Positions 5,863-13,634 of a stretch of DNA of 36,519 nt are shown one piece after another. This DNA comes from JBCDJG01 sp038748065. Lineage in GTDB: Bacteria > Pseudomonadota > Gammaproteobacteria > Pseudomonadales > Halieaceae. The translations under genes and the position numbers were made by a program. The stretch covers positions 1-36,519 of the forward strand of contig JBCDJG010000050.1 in the NCBI GenBank assembly GCA_038748065.1, read 5' to 3'. The notes under the pieces were generated by a model. It was not told where the DNA came from and ran no database searches. It was given only the letters and a program-made list of their open reading frames with translations. Position 1 is the first letter of the stretch, and each line of letters begins with the position of its first letter.

Positions 5863-7989
5863 GTGCCGCAGTCTCTCTCTTTCTGCCGGATGTGCATGGG
5901 CCACTGCGGCGTGGTGGTCACCACCGACGACGCAGGCCGCCTCACGGACGTGCGCGGCGATCATGACGACCCGCAAACTCAAGGCTATGCCTGCTTCAAG
6001 GGCATGAAGGCCACTGAAGCGCACAACAGCCCGGATCGAATCCTGCAGCCACTGAAAAAGCAGCCCGACGGCTCCTTCGCGCCGATTTCCGCCGAGCAGG
6101 CCCTGGATGAAATCGCCGGGCGAATGCAGCGCATCATGAACGAACACGGCCCGGAGGCCATTGGCGGCTACAAAGGGGGTGGCGGCTTCTTTACCTCCAG
6201 CTCGGTCAAGCTCCTGCAGTCGTTACTCGATGCACTGGGCTCGCCCAAGTCCTTCTCCTCGGTCACTATCGATCAGTCATCGAAGGCGGTCGCACTCGGC
6301 CGCATCGGCATCTGGCCACCGGGCCGTGACCCCTTCAACCGGGGCGACGTGTGCCTGCTGGTAGGCGCTAACCCGCTGGTGACCGTAAGCACCAACACCT
6401 TCGATAACCGCAATCCACTGAAACGCCTGAAGGCGGCCAAAGCCCGAGGCATGCGGCTTATCGTGATCGACCCGCGCTTGACAGAGACGGCGCGCTTCGC
6501 CGATGTTTTTGTGCAGCCACTCCCGGGCGAGGATGCCACGGTGCTGGCCGGGCTGCTGCATATCATTCTGCGAGAAGGCTGGCAGGATAAGGACTTCTGC
6601 GCGCAGCACGCCGGGCAGCTCGAAGCGCTGCAAGCGGCGATCGCGCCCTTCAACCCCGGCTACGTGGCGCAACGCGCCCGCGTACCACAATCAACGCTGC
6701 TGGAGGCAGCCCGGGTATTTGCCAGGGATGCAAGCCGCGGCGCTGCCACCAGCGCGACCGGCCCGGATATGGCGCCTTTCCCCAATCTCTCCGAGCACCT
6801 GATTGAGGCCCTGAACGTGGTTTGCGGGCGCTTTGTGCGCGAGGGAGAGGCAATCGCCAATCCGGGGGTGATCATGCCCCGTTACCCCAGGCCCGCGCAG
6901 GTCATGCCAGCGCCGCGCTGGTGGGATGAAGGCTATCGCAGCCGCCTTGGCGATTACGGCCTGATCGATGGCGAGCTGCCTTCGGGGCTGCTCGCCGATG
7001 AGATACTTACCCCGGGAGAGGGGCAGCTACGCTGCCTGCTGGTGCATGGCGGCAACCCCGCCTCGGCGGTTCCCGACCAGCGCAAAATCGTCGGCGCCCT
7101 GCGCTCGCTGGAATTGCTGGTCACCATCGAGCCTTTCATGAGCGCTACGGCCCAGCTTTCCGACTACATCCTGCCGCCTACCCTGCCCTACGAGCGCGCC
7201 GACCTGCCGCTGTTCATTTACGAAGACCTGGTCACCCCGGAGCCCTACACGCGCTACACGCCGCCCATTGCAGCAACACCACCTGGTTCTGAGCTACGCG
7301 ATGACCACCTCTATTTCCAGGGCCTGGCCAGTCGCTTGGGGCTCGCTCTCGATTACTGGGGCGAACCACTTCCCATAGACCGTGAGCTCAGTACCGATGA
7401 GATGCTTGCGCTTGCCGCGCGGTTCTCAGCTCTGCCCTTCGACGCAATACAGGGCGCCGAGCGCGGCCTCTACGCCGACGAGCCACAGCTTGCCGCGCCC
7501 GCAGATTCAGCCCTCGATGCGCGCTTCGCGCTGGCGCCGGAAGACGTGCTGGATGAACTGGCGCAGGTGCTGGCGCAGAGTGAGAACGAGGCCTTCCCCT
7601 ACAGACTCGCGGTACGCCGCCACCGCGATGCACTCAACTCAGCCTGCCGAGAGCTGCCCGCCATTCGCAAACGTCTGCCCTACAACGAGGCTTACATGAA
7701 CCCGGAGGATATGGCGCGCGAGGCCCTGCACGAGGGCGACGTCATCAGCATTCGTTCAGATGCAGGTGAGATTTGCGCGAGGCTGCGCGGCGAGGAAGGC
7801 CTGCGTGAGGGCGTTATATCCATGACACACGGCTTCGGCAGCCTGCCGGACGCGGTCGACTACGAGCGCGAGGGGGTCAACACCAACCTGCTCATCAGCA
7901 CCGACCGGGATCTCGCCACCATCAACGCCATGCCGCGCATGAGCGGTATCCCTGTTGCGGTCAGCCCGCTTGCGAGCGGTACTGCTTAA
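5863..7989 (+). CDS. Molybdopterin-dependent oxidoreductase with 4Fe-4S site (DMSO reductase superfamily)
   Basis: The 708-residue protein starts with a GTG preceded by AAGGAGG at good spacing. The N-terminal C8-x2-C11-x3-C15...C44 motif binds a 4Fe-4S cluster. It is followed by molybdopterin-binding domains (GRIGIWPPGRDP, LVGANPLVTVS, LIVIDPRLTETA) and a C-terminal molydopterin-dinucleotide domain from about 580 (YNEAYMNPEDMA...HGFGSLPD). There is no twin-arginine signal, so it should be cytoplasmic. The substrate is unknown. At the position where formate dehydrogenases and Nap-type enzymes have Cys or SeCys, the sequence reads TIDQSSKAVALG, so the metal ligand may be Asp137 or a non-protein ligand. 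No electron-transfer partner gene adjoins. The 3' end overlaps the converging oxygenase gene by 29 bp. Confidence 0.88.
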   Translation: MPQSLSFCRMCMGHCGVVVTTDDAGRLTDVRGDHDDPQTQGYACFKGMKATEAHNSPDRILQPLKKQPDGSFAPISAEQALDEIAGRMQRIMNEHGPEAIGGYKGGGGFFTSSSVKLLQSLLDALGSPKSFSSVTIDQSSKAVALGRIGIWPPGRDPFNRGDVCLLVGANPLVTVSTNTFDNRNPLKRLKAAKARGMRLIVIDPRLTETARFADVFVQPLPGEDATVLAGLLHIILREGWQDKDFCAQHAGQLEALQAAIAPFNPGYVAQRARVPQSTLLEAARVFARDASRGAATSATGPDMAPFPNLSEHLIEALNVVCGRFVREGEAIANPGVIMPRYPRPAQVMPAPRWWDEGYRSRLGDYGLIDGELPSGLLADEILTPGEGQLRCLLVHGGNPASAVPDQRKIVGALRSLELLVTIEPFMSATAQLSDYILPPTLPYERADLPLFIYEDLVTPEPYTRYTPPIAATPPGSELRDDHLYFQGLASRLGLALDYWGEPLPIDRELSTDEMLALAARFSALPFDAIQGAERGLYADEPQLAAPADSALDARFALAPEDVLDELAQVLAQSENEAFPYRLAVRRHRDALNSACRELPAIRKRLPYNEAYMNPEDMAREALHEGDVISIRSDAGEICARLRGEEGLREGVISMTHGFGSLPDAVDYEREGVNTNLLISTDRDLATINAMPRMSGIPVAVSPLASGTA

Positions 7990-8887
7990 TCTGCACTTCT
8001 TCGCCGTAGTCGCCGTAGTCGCCCTGGGCGCGTAAGCTGCGGTACTCCTGCCAGGGAATGTCACGATACCGCGGCGCATCTTTACCCAAGGGGCTCACTA
8101 CGGCGTCGTTACCCGGGTTGAGAAAATAGGCGATGCTGTAGCGGCGCCGCCCCCGGCTTGCTAGCACACGGTGCAGCGCAGCGTAGTACTGGTCATTGGC
8201 CCACACCTGCATCATGTCGCCAATGTTGATGGTCAGAGCCCCCGGCACCGCCTCCACGTCGTACCAATCGTCTTTATGGCAAACCTGCAGGCCGCTAACG
8301 CTGTCCTGCAGCAGCACCGTCACGCCCCCCGCATCGGTGTGCGGGCTGATGCCCAGCGGGCCGGCCGCGGGCATATCGTCGTCCGCCAGCAGCGCGTGCT
8401 CCTGGGGATAGTAGTTCAGCCGCATAAAACTGCTATGGGCCGGTGCAAAGAAGGGCCGCAGGGCACTGGCATCGAGGCCCAGGCCACGAGCCGCCAGCGC
8501 CGTAACGCGCAGCGCCAGCTGGTAGCAGGCCGCTTCAAAGGCCGCCAGTGTTGCCCGGAAAGCTGCCGGACGAGCTGGCCAGGGCACGGTATCGTCCTGG
8601 CCGATATCGAAGATTTCTTTACGGTCACGCAGGTTCTTGGTGAGTTCGCGGTCGTAGTAGCCCCAGGGATTTTCCAGGCTGCGGCTGCAGCGGCGCTTCT
8701 CCGGCGGGTCGAGATCAAAAAAGGCCTCCGACATCGCCAGTGCGCCTTCAATCAGAGCGGCGTCTACGCCATGGTTGATAACCTGGAAGAAGCCCCAGTC
8801 ACGACACGCCGCGGCCACTTCGCTGACAGGGTCGCCCTCGGTGCCTGCTAAATCAATCAGGGGCACGCCCCGCAGTTGCGTAGCCAT
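7961..8887 (-). CDS. 2-oxoglutarate/Fe(II) oxygenase, isopenicillin N synthase-like
   Basis: The 308-residue non-haem iron oxygenase has the N-terminal DIOX_N pattern (VPLIDLAG, DWGFFQVINHGVD). The double-stranded beta-helix core carries Fe ligands H183 and D185 (SPHTDAGGVT) and H239 (ALHRVLASRG), with the R249-x-S251 pair that binds the 2-oxoglutarate carboxylate. The family covers many hydroxylations and ring closures, and the substrate cannot be inferred here. Its ATG overlaps the stop codon of the upstream lipoprotein gene by one base (TAATG), so the two are probably translationally coupled. The last 29 bp converge into the molybdoenzyme gene. Confidence 0.9.
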   Translation of the reverse strand: MATQLRGVPLIDLAGTEGDPVSEVAAACRDWGFFQVINHGVDAALIEGALAMSEAFFDLDPPEKRRCSRSLENPWGYYDRELTKNLRDRKEIFDIGQDDTVPWPARPAAFRATLAAFEAACYQLALRVTALAARGLGLDASALRPFFAPAHSSFMRLNYYPQEHALLADDDMPAAGPLGISPHTDAGGVTVLLQDSVSGLQVCHKDDWYDVEAVPGALTINIGDMMQVWANDQYYAALHRVLASRGRRRYSIAYFLNPGNDAVVSPLGKDAPRYRDIPWQEYRSLRAQGDYGDYGEEVQIKQYRSQAG

Positions 8888-9348
8888 TAGCGCGGCGGGT
8901 TCAACGAGAAGGTGCCCGTCTCCTCTACCCGCTGCGTGGGCACAAAACCCTCGAAATCAATTTTTGCCTTGAAGCGGTAGTCAACTTCGTCGGGTGGCTC
9001 CTGGCCGAGACGGGTAAAGAGTTGCAGCATGCCGAGCCAGTTAACGTGGGCAGTGAGCGTGAACACCGCATCCGAGTAGCCCTCAATGCGCGGTACGCTA
9101 TTGCTAACGCCGCTCACGAGGTCCTTACCCAGAATCTCGATATCGTAGGCCACACCGGCAATGTCGAGCGCCTCCTTGTTCGGATTGGTCACCCGCAGGC
9201 CGATCTCGAAGCTCGGTCCCATTGCCGTATCGGGGCGGGTATCAATACTCTCCACGCTGACCTGGGGCGGATCAAAATCTGGCGTCAGGTTGGCGCAGGC
9301 GCCGAGTAAGGCGGCCAGGCAGCATACCAGCAGTGTGCGACGTAACAT
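8887..9348 (-). CDS. LEA14/WHy-type lipoprotein
   Basis: The 153-residue protein has a lipoprotein signal peptide (LLVCCLAALLGAC, lipid on C18). The mature part resembles the LEA-14/WHy (water stress and hypersensitive response) beta-sandwich: PPQVSVESIDTR, FEIGLRVTNPNKEALDIAGVAYDIEI. Bacterial members are found as periplasmic or outer-membrane lipoproteins, and their role is poorly known, possibly protection under desiccation or osmotic stress. The ATG directly follows the stop of the 57-codon membrane-protein gene (TGAATG), and its own stop overlaps the oxygenase start. The three genes therefore look like one transcript. Confidence 0.88.
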   Translation of the reverse strand: MLRRTLLVCCLAALLGACANLTPDFDPPQVSVESIDTRPDTAMGPSFEIGLRVTNPNKEALDIAGVAYDIEILGKDLVSGVSNSVPRIEGYSDAVFTLTAHVNWLGMLQLFTRLGQEPPDEVDYRFKAKIDFEGFVPTQRVEETGTFSLNPPR

Positions 9349-9522
9349 TCAGTCGGCCCCCGAATCAGTCACCGTGCGGGTCAGGAAGAAGAAGCCATAG
9401 GCGCCCGCGCCAACCGTGAAGATGGCTGCCACCCAATCGCCCGTCTGCAGGTACATCCAGGCGCTGAAGGCGAACATGATGGCCGAAACGACCAGGCCGA
9501 TCAGGCGACCGGTTGAGGACAT
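9349..9522 (-). CDS. Small membrane protein, 57 aa, two hydrophobic segments
   Basis: The minus-strand frame from ATG 9522-9520 to TGA 9351-9349 encodes MSSTGRLIGLVVSAIMFAFS through a second hydrophobic stretch (WVAAIFTVGAGAYGFFFLT), ending TVTDSGAD. The prediction is two transmembrane helices with both termini on the same side. I do not recognise a family. The stop is immediately adjacent to the lipoprotein ATG, and the gap to the upstream VOC gene is only 29 bp, which supports a real gene within the argG-to-oxygenase run. AGGTTTTGCT upstream offers only a weak ribosome site. Confidence 0.7.
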   Translation of the reverse strand: MSSTGRLIGLVVSAIMFAFSAWMYLQTGDWVAAIFTVGAGAYGFFFLTRTVTDSGAD

Positions 9523-9551
9523 AAGCAAAACCTCGCAGCAATCTGCCTAGT

Positions 9552-9962
9552 TTAGCCCAAACGACGCGTGCGCAGTTCAACCGTGTTGTCTTCCGGGTCC
9601 TTGATATAAAGGGAGCGGCCAAAGCCTTCGGCACCGTAGCGCTCTGCAAACTTACCAAACGCGATCTTATGTGCTTGCAGGTGAGCGCAGATTTCTTCTT
9701 CCGACAAGGGCTCGATCTGCAGGCAGAAGTGGTCGAGATTATTGTCGCCTTGGGTGGGCGCGCCACCGCCCATGCGCCCCAGTTTGCTGTCGAGCGTAAC
9801 CAGGTCGATCAGGGCATTGCCGGCCCGCACTTGCACTAGGCCAAGCTCTGGCTCCGTTTCGCGCTCCAGCGTGCAGCCAAGCACCTCGCAGTAAAAGTGG
9901 AGCATGGCCTCCAGCTTGCCTGTGCGCAGCACGATGTGATCAATCCCCACGATTTTAAGCAT
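9552..9962 (-). CDS. VOC-family protein (glyoxalase/dioxygenase fold)
   Basis: The 136-residue single-module vicinal-oxygen-chelate protein has paired beta-alpha-beta-beta-beta units. Likely metal ligands are His in GIDHIVLRTG (near residue 9), His in NLDHFCLQIE and Glu in PEDNTVELRTRR. The SLYIKDPEDNTVEL ending is common to lactoylglutathione lyase-like and fosfomycin-resistance-like members, so the substrate cannot be assigned. It starts 25 bp after the argG stop on the same strand and is probably co-transcribed with argG. A general detoxification or isomerase role is an inference from the fold only. Confidence 0.88.
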   Translation of the reverse strand: MLKIVGIDHIVLRTGKLEAMLHFYCEVLGCTLERETEPELGLVQVRAGNALIDLVTLDSKLGRMGGGAPTQGDNNLDHFCLQIEPLSEEEICAHLQAHKIAFGKFAERYGAEGFGRSLYIKDPEDNTVELRTRRLG

Positions 9963-9987
9963 GGCAAGCTCCTGCGCCGTGCAAGGG

Positions 9988-11208
9988 CTACAGCATTGAA
10001 CGGCCCTTGCTCGCGGCTATGCGCATGCGCAGTGCATTCAGCTTGATAAAGCCCTCCGCATCACCCTGGTCGTAAGCGCCGGCATCATCATCGAAGGTGG
10101 CCATGCTCTCGTCGAACAGGCTGTCGTCGCTCTGACGGCCGACAACCGTCACGTTGCCCTTGTAGAGCTTCAGGCGTACTTTGCCGTTCACGACCTGCTG
10201 GCTTTCATCGATTGCCGCCTGCAACATCTTGCGCTCCGGCGACCACCAATAACCGTTGTATATCAGCTTGGCGTAGCGCGGCATGAGTTCATCCTTGAGG
10301 TGGGTGGCTTCGCGGTCCAGCGTAATGGACTCGATCGCACGATGGCCTCGCAGCATGATCGTACCGCCCGGTGTCTCGTAGCAGCCGCGCGCCTTCATGC
10401 CCACGTAGCGATTTTCCACAATATCGGTACGGCCGATGCCGTTGGCCCCGCCTACTTTATTCAGTGTCTCTAGCACGGTAGCCGGGCTCATCGTTTCATT
10501 ATCGATGGCCACGATGTCGCCGTGCCGGTAGTCGAGTTCGATATAGGTCGCGGCGTCTGGCGCTGCTTCAGGGCTTACGGTCCAGCGCCACATATCTTCC
10601 TCCGGCTCGGACCAGGGATCTTCAAGCAGATCCCCTTCGTATGAGATGTGCAGCAGATTGGCATCCATCGAGTAGGGCGATTTTTTCTTGGCCGAGGCAA
10701 AGTCCACCGGAATATCGTGGCTCTGACAGTAGGCCATCAGGGATTCCCGGGAATTCAGGTCCCACTCGCGCCATGGCGCAATCACCTGTATGCCCGGCTT
10801 CAGTGCATAGGCACCAAGCTCGAAGCGAACCTGGTCGTTGCCCTTACCCGTCGCACCGTGGGAAATCGCGTCGGCGCCGGTTTCGTTAGCAATTTCAATA
10901 AGGCGCTTTGCAATCAGCGGGCGAGCAATGGAGGTGCCGAGTAGGTACTCGCCTTCATAAATGGTATTGGCGCGAAACATCGGGAACACAAAGTCGCTTA
11001 CAAATTCCTCGCGCAGGTCATCGATATAAATCTCCTCAATGCCCATGGCCTTGGCCTTGGCACGTGCCGGCTCCACTTCTTCACCCTGGCCAATATCGGC
11101 AGTAAAGGTCACGACTTCACAGCTATAGGTATCCTGCAGCCAACGCGCAATCACGGAGGTGTCAAGGCCACCGGAGTAGGCCAGTACCACCTTGTTTACG
11201 TTTGCCAT
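9988..11208 (-). CDS. argG: Argininosuccinate synthase
   Basis: ArgG joins citrulline and aspartate with ATP to form argininosuccinate, the penultimate step of arginine synthesis, in the cytoplasm. The protein of 406 residues starts MANVNKVVLAYSGGLDTS, containing the SGGLDTS PP-loop for ATP. Later family signatures include HGATGKGNDQVRFE, ITAPW-like VIAPWREWDLNSRE and PYSMDANLLHISYEG. The ATG at 11208 is preferred over the upstream alternative at 11232 because GGGAGAG lies just before it and the protein then matches the family start. It is divergent from pyrC across 142 bp and leads a minus-strand run (VOC, membrane protein, lipoprotein, oxygenase). Confidence 0.97.
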   Translation of the reverse strand: MANVNKVVLAYSGGLDTSVIARWLQDTYSCEVVTFTADIGQGEEVEPARAKAKAMGIEEIYIDDLREEFVSDFVFPMFRANTIYEGEYLLGTSIARPLIAKRLIEIANETGADAISHGATGKGNDQVRFELGAYALKPGIQVIAPWREWDLNSRESLMAYCQSHDIPVDFASAKKKSPYSMDANLLHISYEGDLLEDPWSEPEEDMWRWTVSPEAAPDAATYIELDYRHGDIVAIDNETMSPATVLETLNKVGGANGIGRTDIVENRYVGMKARGCYETPGGTIMLRGHRAIESITLDREATHLKDELMPRYAKLIYNGYWWSPERKMLQAAIDESQQVVNGKVRLKLYKGNVTVVGRQSDDSLFDESMATFDDDAGAYDQGDAEGFIKLNALRMRIAASKGRSML

Positions 11209-11350
11209 GTCACGCTCTCCCGCGCAGCACAAAAAAGGCCGGCTAGTTTACTCTCGGCGCCGATCAATTCCCAGCCTGCCGGGCGCGCCGTATTCACGCC
11301 GCGCGCCCTTTCCGGTAGCATTGGCTCTCTTCGCTGTTTCAAGGCCAGCC

Positions 11351-12388
11351 GTGAACGAACTGACCATCACCCGCCCGGACGACTGGCACGTGCACCTGCG
11401 TGACGAGAGCTGCCTGCCACGGACCTGTGGCGATATGGCGCGCTACATGGGCCGCGCCATCGTTATGCCCAACCTCACGCCCCCGGTGCGAACCGTGGCC
11501 GATGCGGGGGCCTACCGTGATCGGATCAGGGCGGCTATGCAGGCCTTACCTCGCACCTTTGAGCCGCTGCTGACGCTGTACCTCACTGATCAAACCGAGG
11601 CCACCGAAATCCAGTTAGCGGCGGCGTCCAACTTTGTGCGCGCCGTCAAACTGTATCCGGCGGGTGCTACCACCAACTCGGACGCCGGGGTCGCCAACCT
11701 CGACGCCCTGTTCCCGGTGCTGGCGGCGATGGAGGAGTGTGACCTGCCGCTGCTGGTACACGGGGAGGTCACCGATCACGACATCGACATTTATGACCGG
11801 GAAAAAGTCTTCATCGACCGCCACCTCGCACCGATAGCCGAGCGCTTTCCCAACTTGCGTATCGTGCTTGAGCACATTACCACTCGTGAATCCGTGGAGT
11901 TCGTGCGCGACGCGTCGAACAAGGTCGCGGCAACCATCACCGTTCATCACCTGATGTTCAACCGCAACCACATGCTGGTGGGCGGCATCCGACCCCACTA
12001 CTACTGCCTGCCTATCCTCAAGCGCAACGTTCATCAGCTAGCGCTGCGTGAGGCCGCGGCGTCCGGCAGTCCGAAGTTTTTCCTTGGCACCGACAGTGCG
12101 CCGCACTTCACCTCGGCTAAAGAAAGTTCTTGCGGCTGCGCCGGCGTTTATACCGGCCATGCGTCTATTGAGCTCTATGCCGAGGTGTTTGAAGAGTTGG
12201 ACGCCCTGGACAGGCTGGAAGGTTTCGCCTCTCACTTCGGCGCGGATTTTTATCGACTACCGCGCAATAGCGACACAATCACCCTGCGCAAGCTCAGCTG
12301 GGGTATTCCACAGGAGCTGGCCATGGCCGATACCGCATTGACCCCCCTGCGCGCCGGCGAATCTGTCGCCTGGCAGGTCGTGGGCTGA
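11351..12388 (+). CDS. pyrC: Dihydroorotase (class II)
   Basis: PyrC cyclises carbamoyl-aspartate to dihydroorotate in pyrimidine synthesis. The protein of 345 residues is the E. coli-like short type. It has the HxH metal pair (DDWHVHLRD), the carboxylated lysine (RAVKLYPAGATTNSDAGV), further His ligands (LLVHGEV, LEHITT) and the catalytic Asp in FLGTDSAPH. The GTG at 11351 is chosen because homologues begin close to TITRPDDWHVHLRD; the longer frame from 11192 would overlap argG. It is followed after 4 bp by rnt, an apparent two-gene unit. Confidence 0.96.
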   Translation: MNELTITRPDDWHVHLRDESCLPRTCGDMARYMGRAIVMPNLTPPVRTVADAGAYRDRIRAAMQALPRTFEPLLTLYLTDQTEATEIQLAAASNFVRAVKLYPAGATTNSDAGVANLDALFPVLAAMEECDLPLLVHGEVTDHDIDIYDREKVFIDRHLAPIAERFPNLRIVLEHITTRESVEFVRDASNKVAATITVHHLMFNRNHMLVGGIRPHYYCLPILKRNVHQLALREAAASGSPKFFLGTDSAPHFTSAKESSCGCAGVYTGHASIELYAEVFEELDALDRLEGFASHFGADFYRLPRNSDTITLRKLSWGIPQELAMADTALTPLRAGESVAWQVVG

Positions 12389-12392
12389 CGGA

Positions 12393-13028
12393 GTGCAGCC
12401 TGCCCAGCACCTGATTCGAGAGCGATTTCGCGGTTTTCTGCCCGTGGTAATTGATGTCGAAACCGGTGGCTTTAACGCCGCCACCGATGCCATTCTGGAG
12501 ATTGCCGCGACCACCGTGAGGATGGATGAACAAGGGCTTCTCAGTGTACACCGCACTGTCGCCTACAACGTGCAGCCCTTCGAGGGCGCGAACATCGAAC
12601 AGTCGGCACTGGACTTCACTGGCATCGATCCTGATCACCCCTTTCGCGAGGCCATCGCCGAGAGCGAGGCACTGGCGGAAGTGTTTCGCGTGGTGCGCAA
12701 GGAAATCAAAGACCAGGGCTGCAACCGCGGTATCCTGGTAGGCCACAACGCCCATTTTGATGCGGGTTTCCTCAATGCTGCAACCGAACGCTGCGGCATC
12801 AAGCGCAACCCTTTTCACCCCTTCAGCCACTTCGATACTGCCACGCTATCGGGCCTGGCCTACGGCCAGACGGTGCTGGCCAAGGCCTGCGCGGAAGCCG
12901 GCATCGCCTTCGACAACAGCGAAGCACACGCCGCCGCTTACGATGCTGAGCGCACCGCGGAGCTATTTTGCGAAATCGTAAACCGCTGGAAGGAATCTGG
13001 CGGCTGGATGCCTGCCTTCGAGGCCTAG
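12393..13028 (+). CDS. rnt: Ribonuclease T
   Basis: RNase T is a DEDDh 3'-5' exoribonuclease that trims tRNA and other stable RNA 3' ends as a homodimer. The 211-residue protein shows RFRGFLPVVIDVETGGFNAATDAILEI (Exo I, Asp and Glu), GHNAHFDAGFL (Exo II) and EAHAAAYDAERTAELF (Exo III with His and Asp). The GTG start at 12393 gives a normal family N-terminus. It lies 4 bp after pyrC, with weak ribosome-site sequence overlapping the pyrC end, suggesting coupling. Its stop faces the stop of the Lon-domain gene across 6 bp, within a GGCCTAGGCC palindrome. Confidence 0.96.
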   Translation: MQPAQHLIRERFRGFLPVVIDVETGGFNAATDAILEIAATTVRMDEQGLLSVHRTVAYNVQPFEGANIEQSALDFTGIDPDHPFREAIAESEALAEVFRVVRKEIKDQGCNRGILVGHNAHFDAGFLNAATERCGIKRNPFHPFSHFDTATLSGLAYGQTVLAKACAEAGIAFDNSEAHAAAYDAERTAELFCEIVNRWKESGGWMPAFEA

Positions 13029-13034
13029 GCCGGC

Positions 13035-13634
13035 CTAACCGGCTTCGGTGCCGCTGATCTGATTCAGAATGATGTCCAGCTCCCGCATCAGCACGTCGAG
13101 GCTCTCCGACCCAAGTAGCTCATACTTGATCGCTTCTTCCAGCGGCAGCAGCTGGGCCAGAATGAAGCCCACCTGCCAGGCGTTGCCATAGTCGATATCG
13201 AGCGCCATGCGTTCCACGTGCGGGTGGCCTTCCAGGCTGCGCAGCACATCCTCGAGCGACGACCAGGCGGGAATCATCGGTAGCGGTGAAAGCGCCTCAT
13301 CCAGTGAAACCTCGCCGATCACAAGGCCATTATCGGCTCGGCGCGTCTCGTGCAGCTCGAAGGTATCTGAGCCCTCGATAGTGATCCCCAGCAAGCCGTT
13401 GGGAAGCTGATCCCAGTCAACAATGCGCGCCACCGTGCCATAGTCGCCAAATTCACTGCCGTTCTCACCGCTGGCGACCTCCGCGCCGCGCCGCAGCCAG
13501 ACCACACCAAAGCCGCTGTCGTTGCGCAGGCAGTCCTTCACCAGATCGAGGTAGCGTTGCTCGAAAATCTGCAGCGGCATGCGCCCGTAGGGCAGCAGGA
13601 CGCCAGACAGCGGAAACAGCGGTAGCTCGGTCAT
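13035..13634 (-). CDS. Lon substrate-binding (LAN/PUA-like) domain protein
   Basis: The 199-residue protein consists only of the N-terminal substrate-binding domain of Lon protease: ELPLFPLSGVLLPYGRMPLQIFEQRYLDLVKD, then GFGVVWLRRG and IVDWDQLPNGLLGITIEGSD. It lacks the AAA+ and protease parts. Such stand-alone proteins are common in gammaproteobacteria and their job is not established; substrate delivery or an adaptor role is conceivable. Its ATG overlaps the stop of the RND exporter (ATGA, 4 bp), so it is translationally coupled and is the last gene of the mpl-exporter unit. Confidence 0.93.
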   Translation of the reverse strand: MTELPLFPLSGVLLPYGRMPLQIFEQRYLDLVKDCLRNDSGFGVVWLRRGAEVASGENGSEFGDYGTVARIVDWDQLPNGLLGITIEGSDTFELHETRRADNGLVIGEVSLDEALSPLPMIPAWSSLEDVLRSLEGHPHVERMALDIDYGNAWQVGFILAQLLPLEEAIKYELLGSESLDVLMRELDIILNQISGTEAG

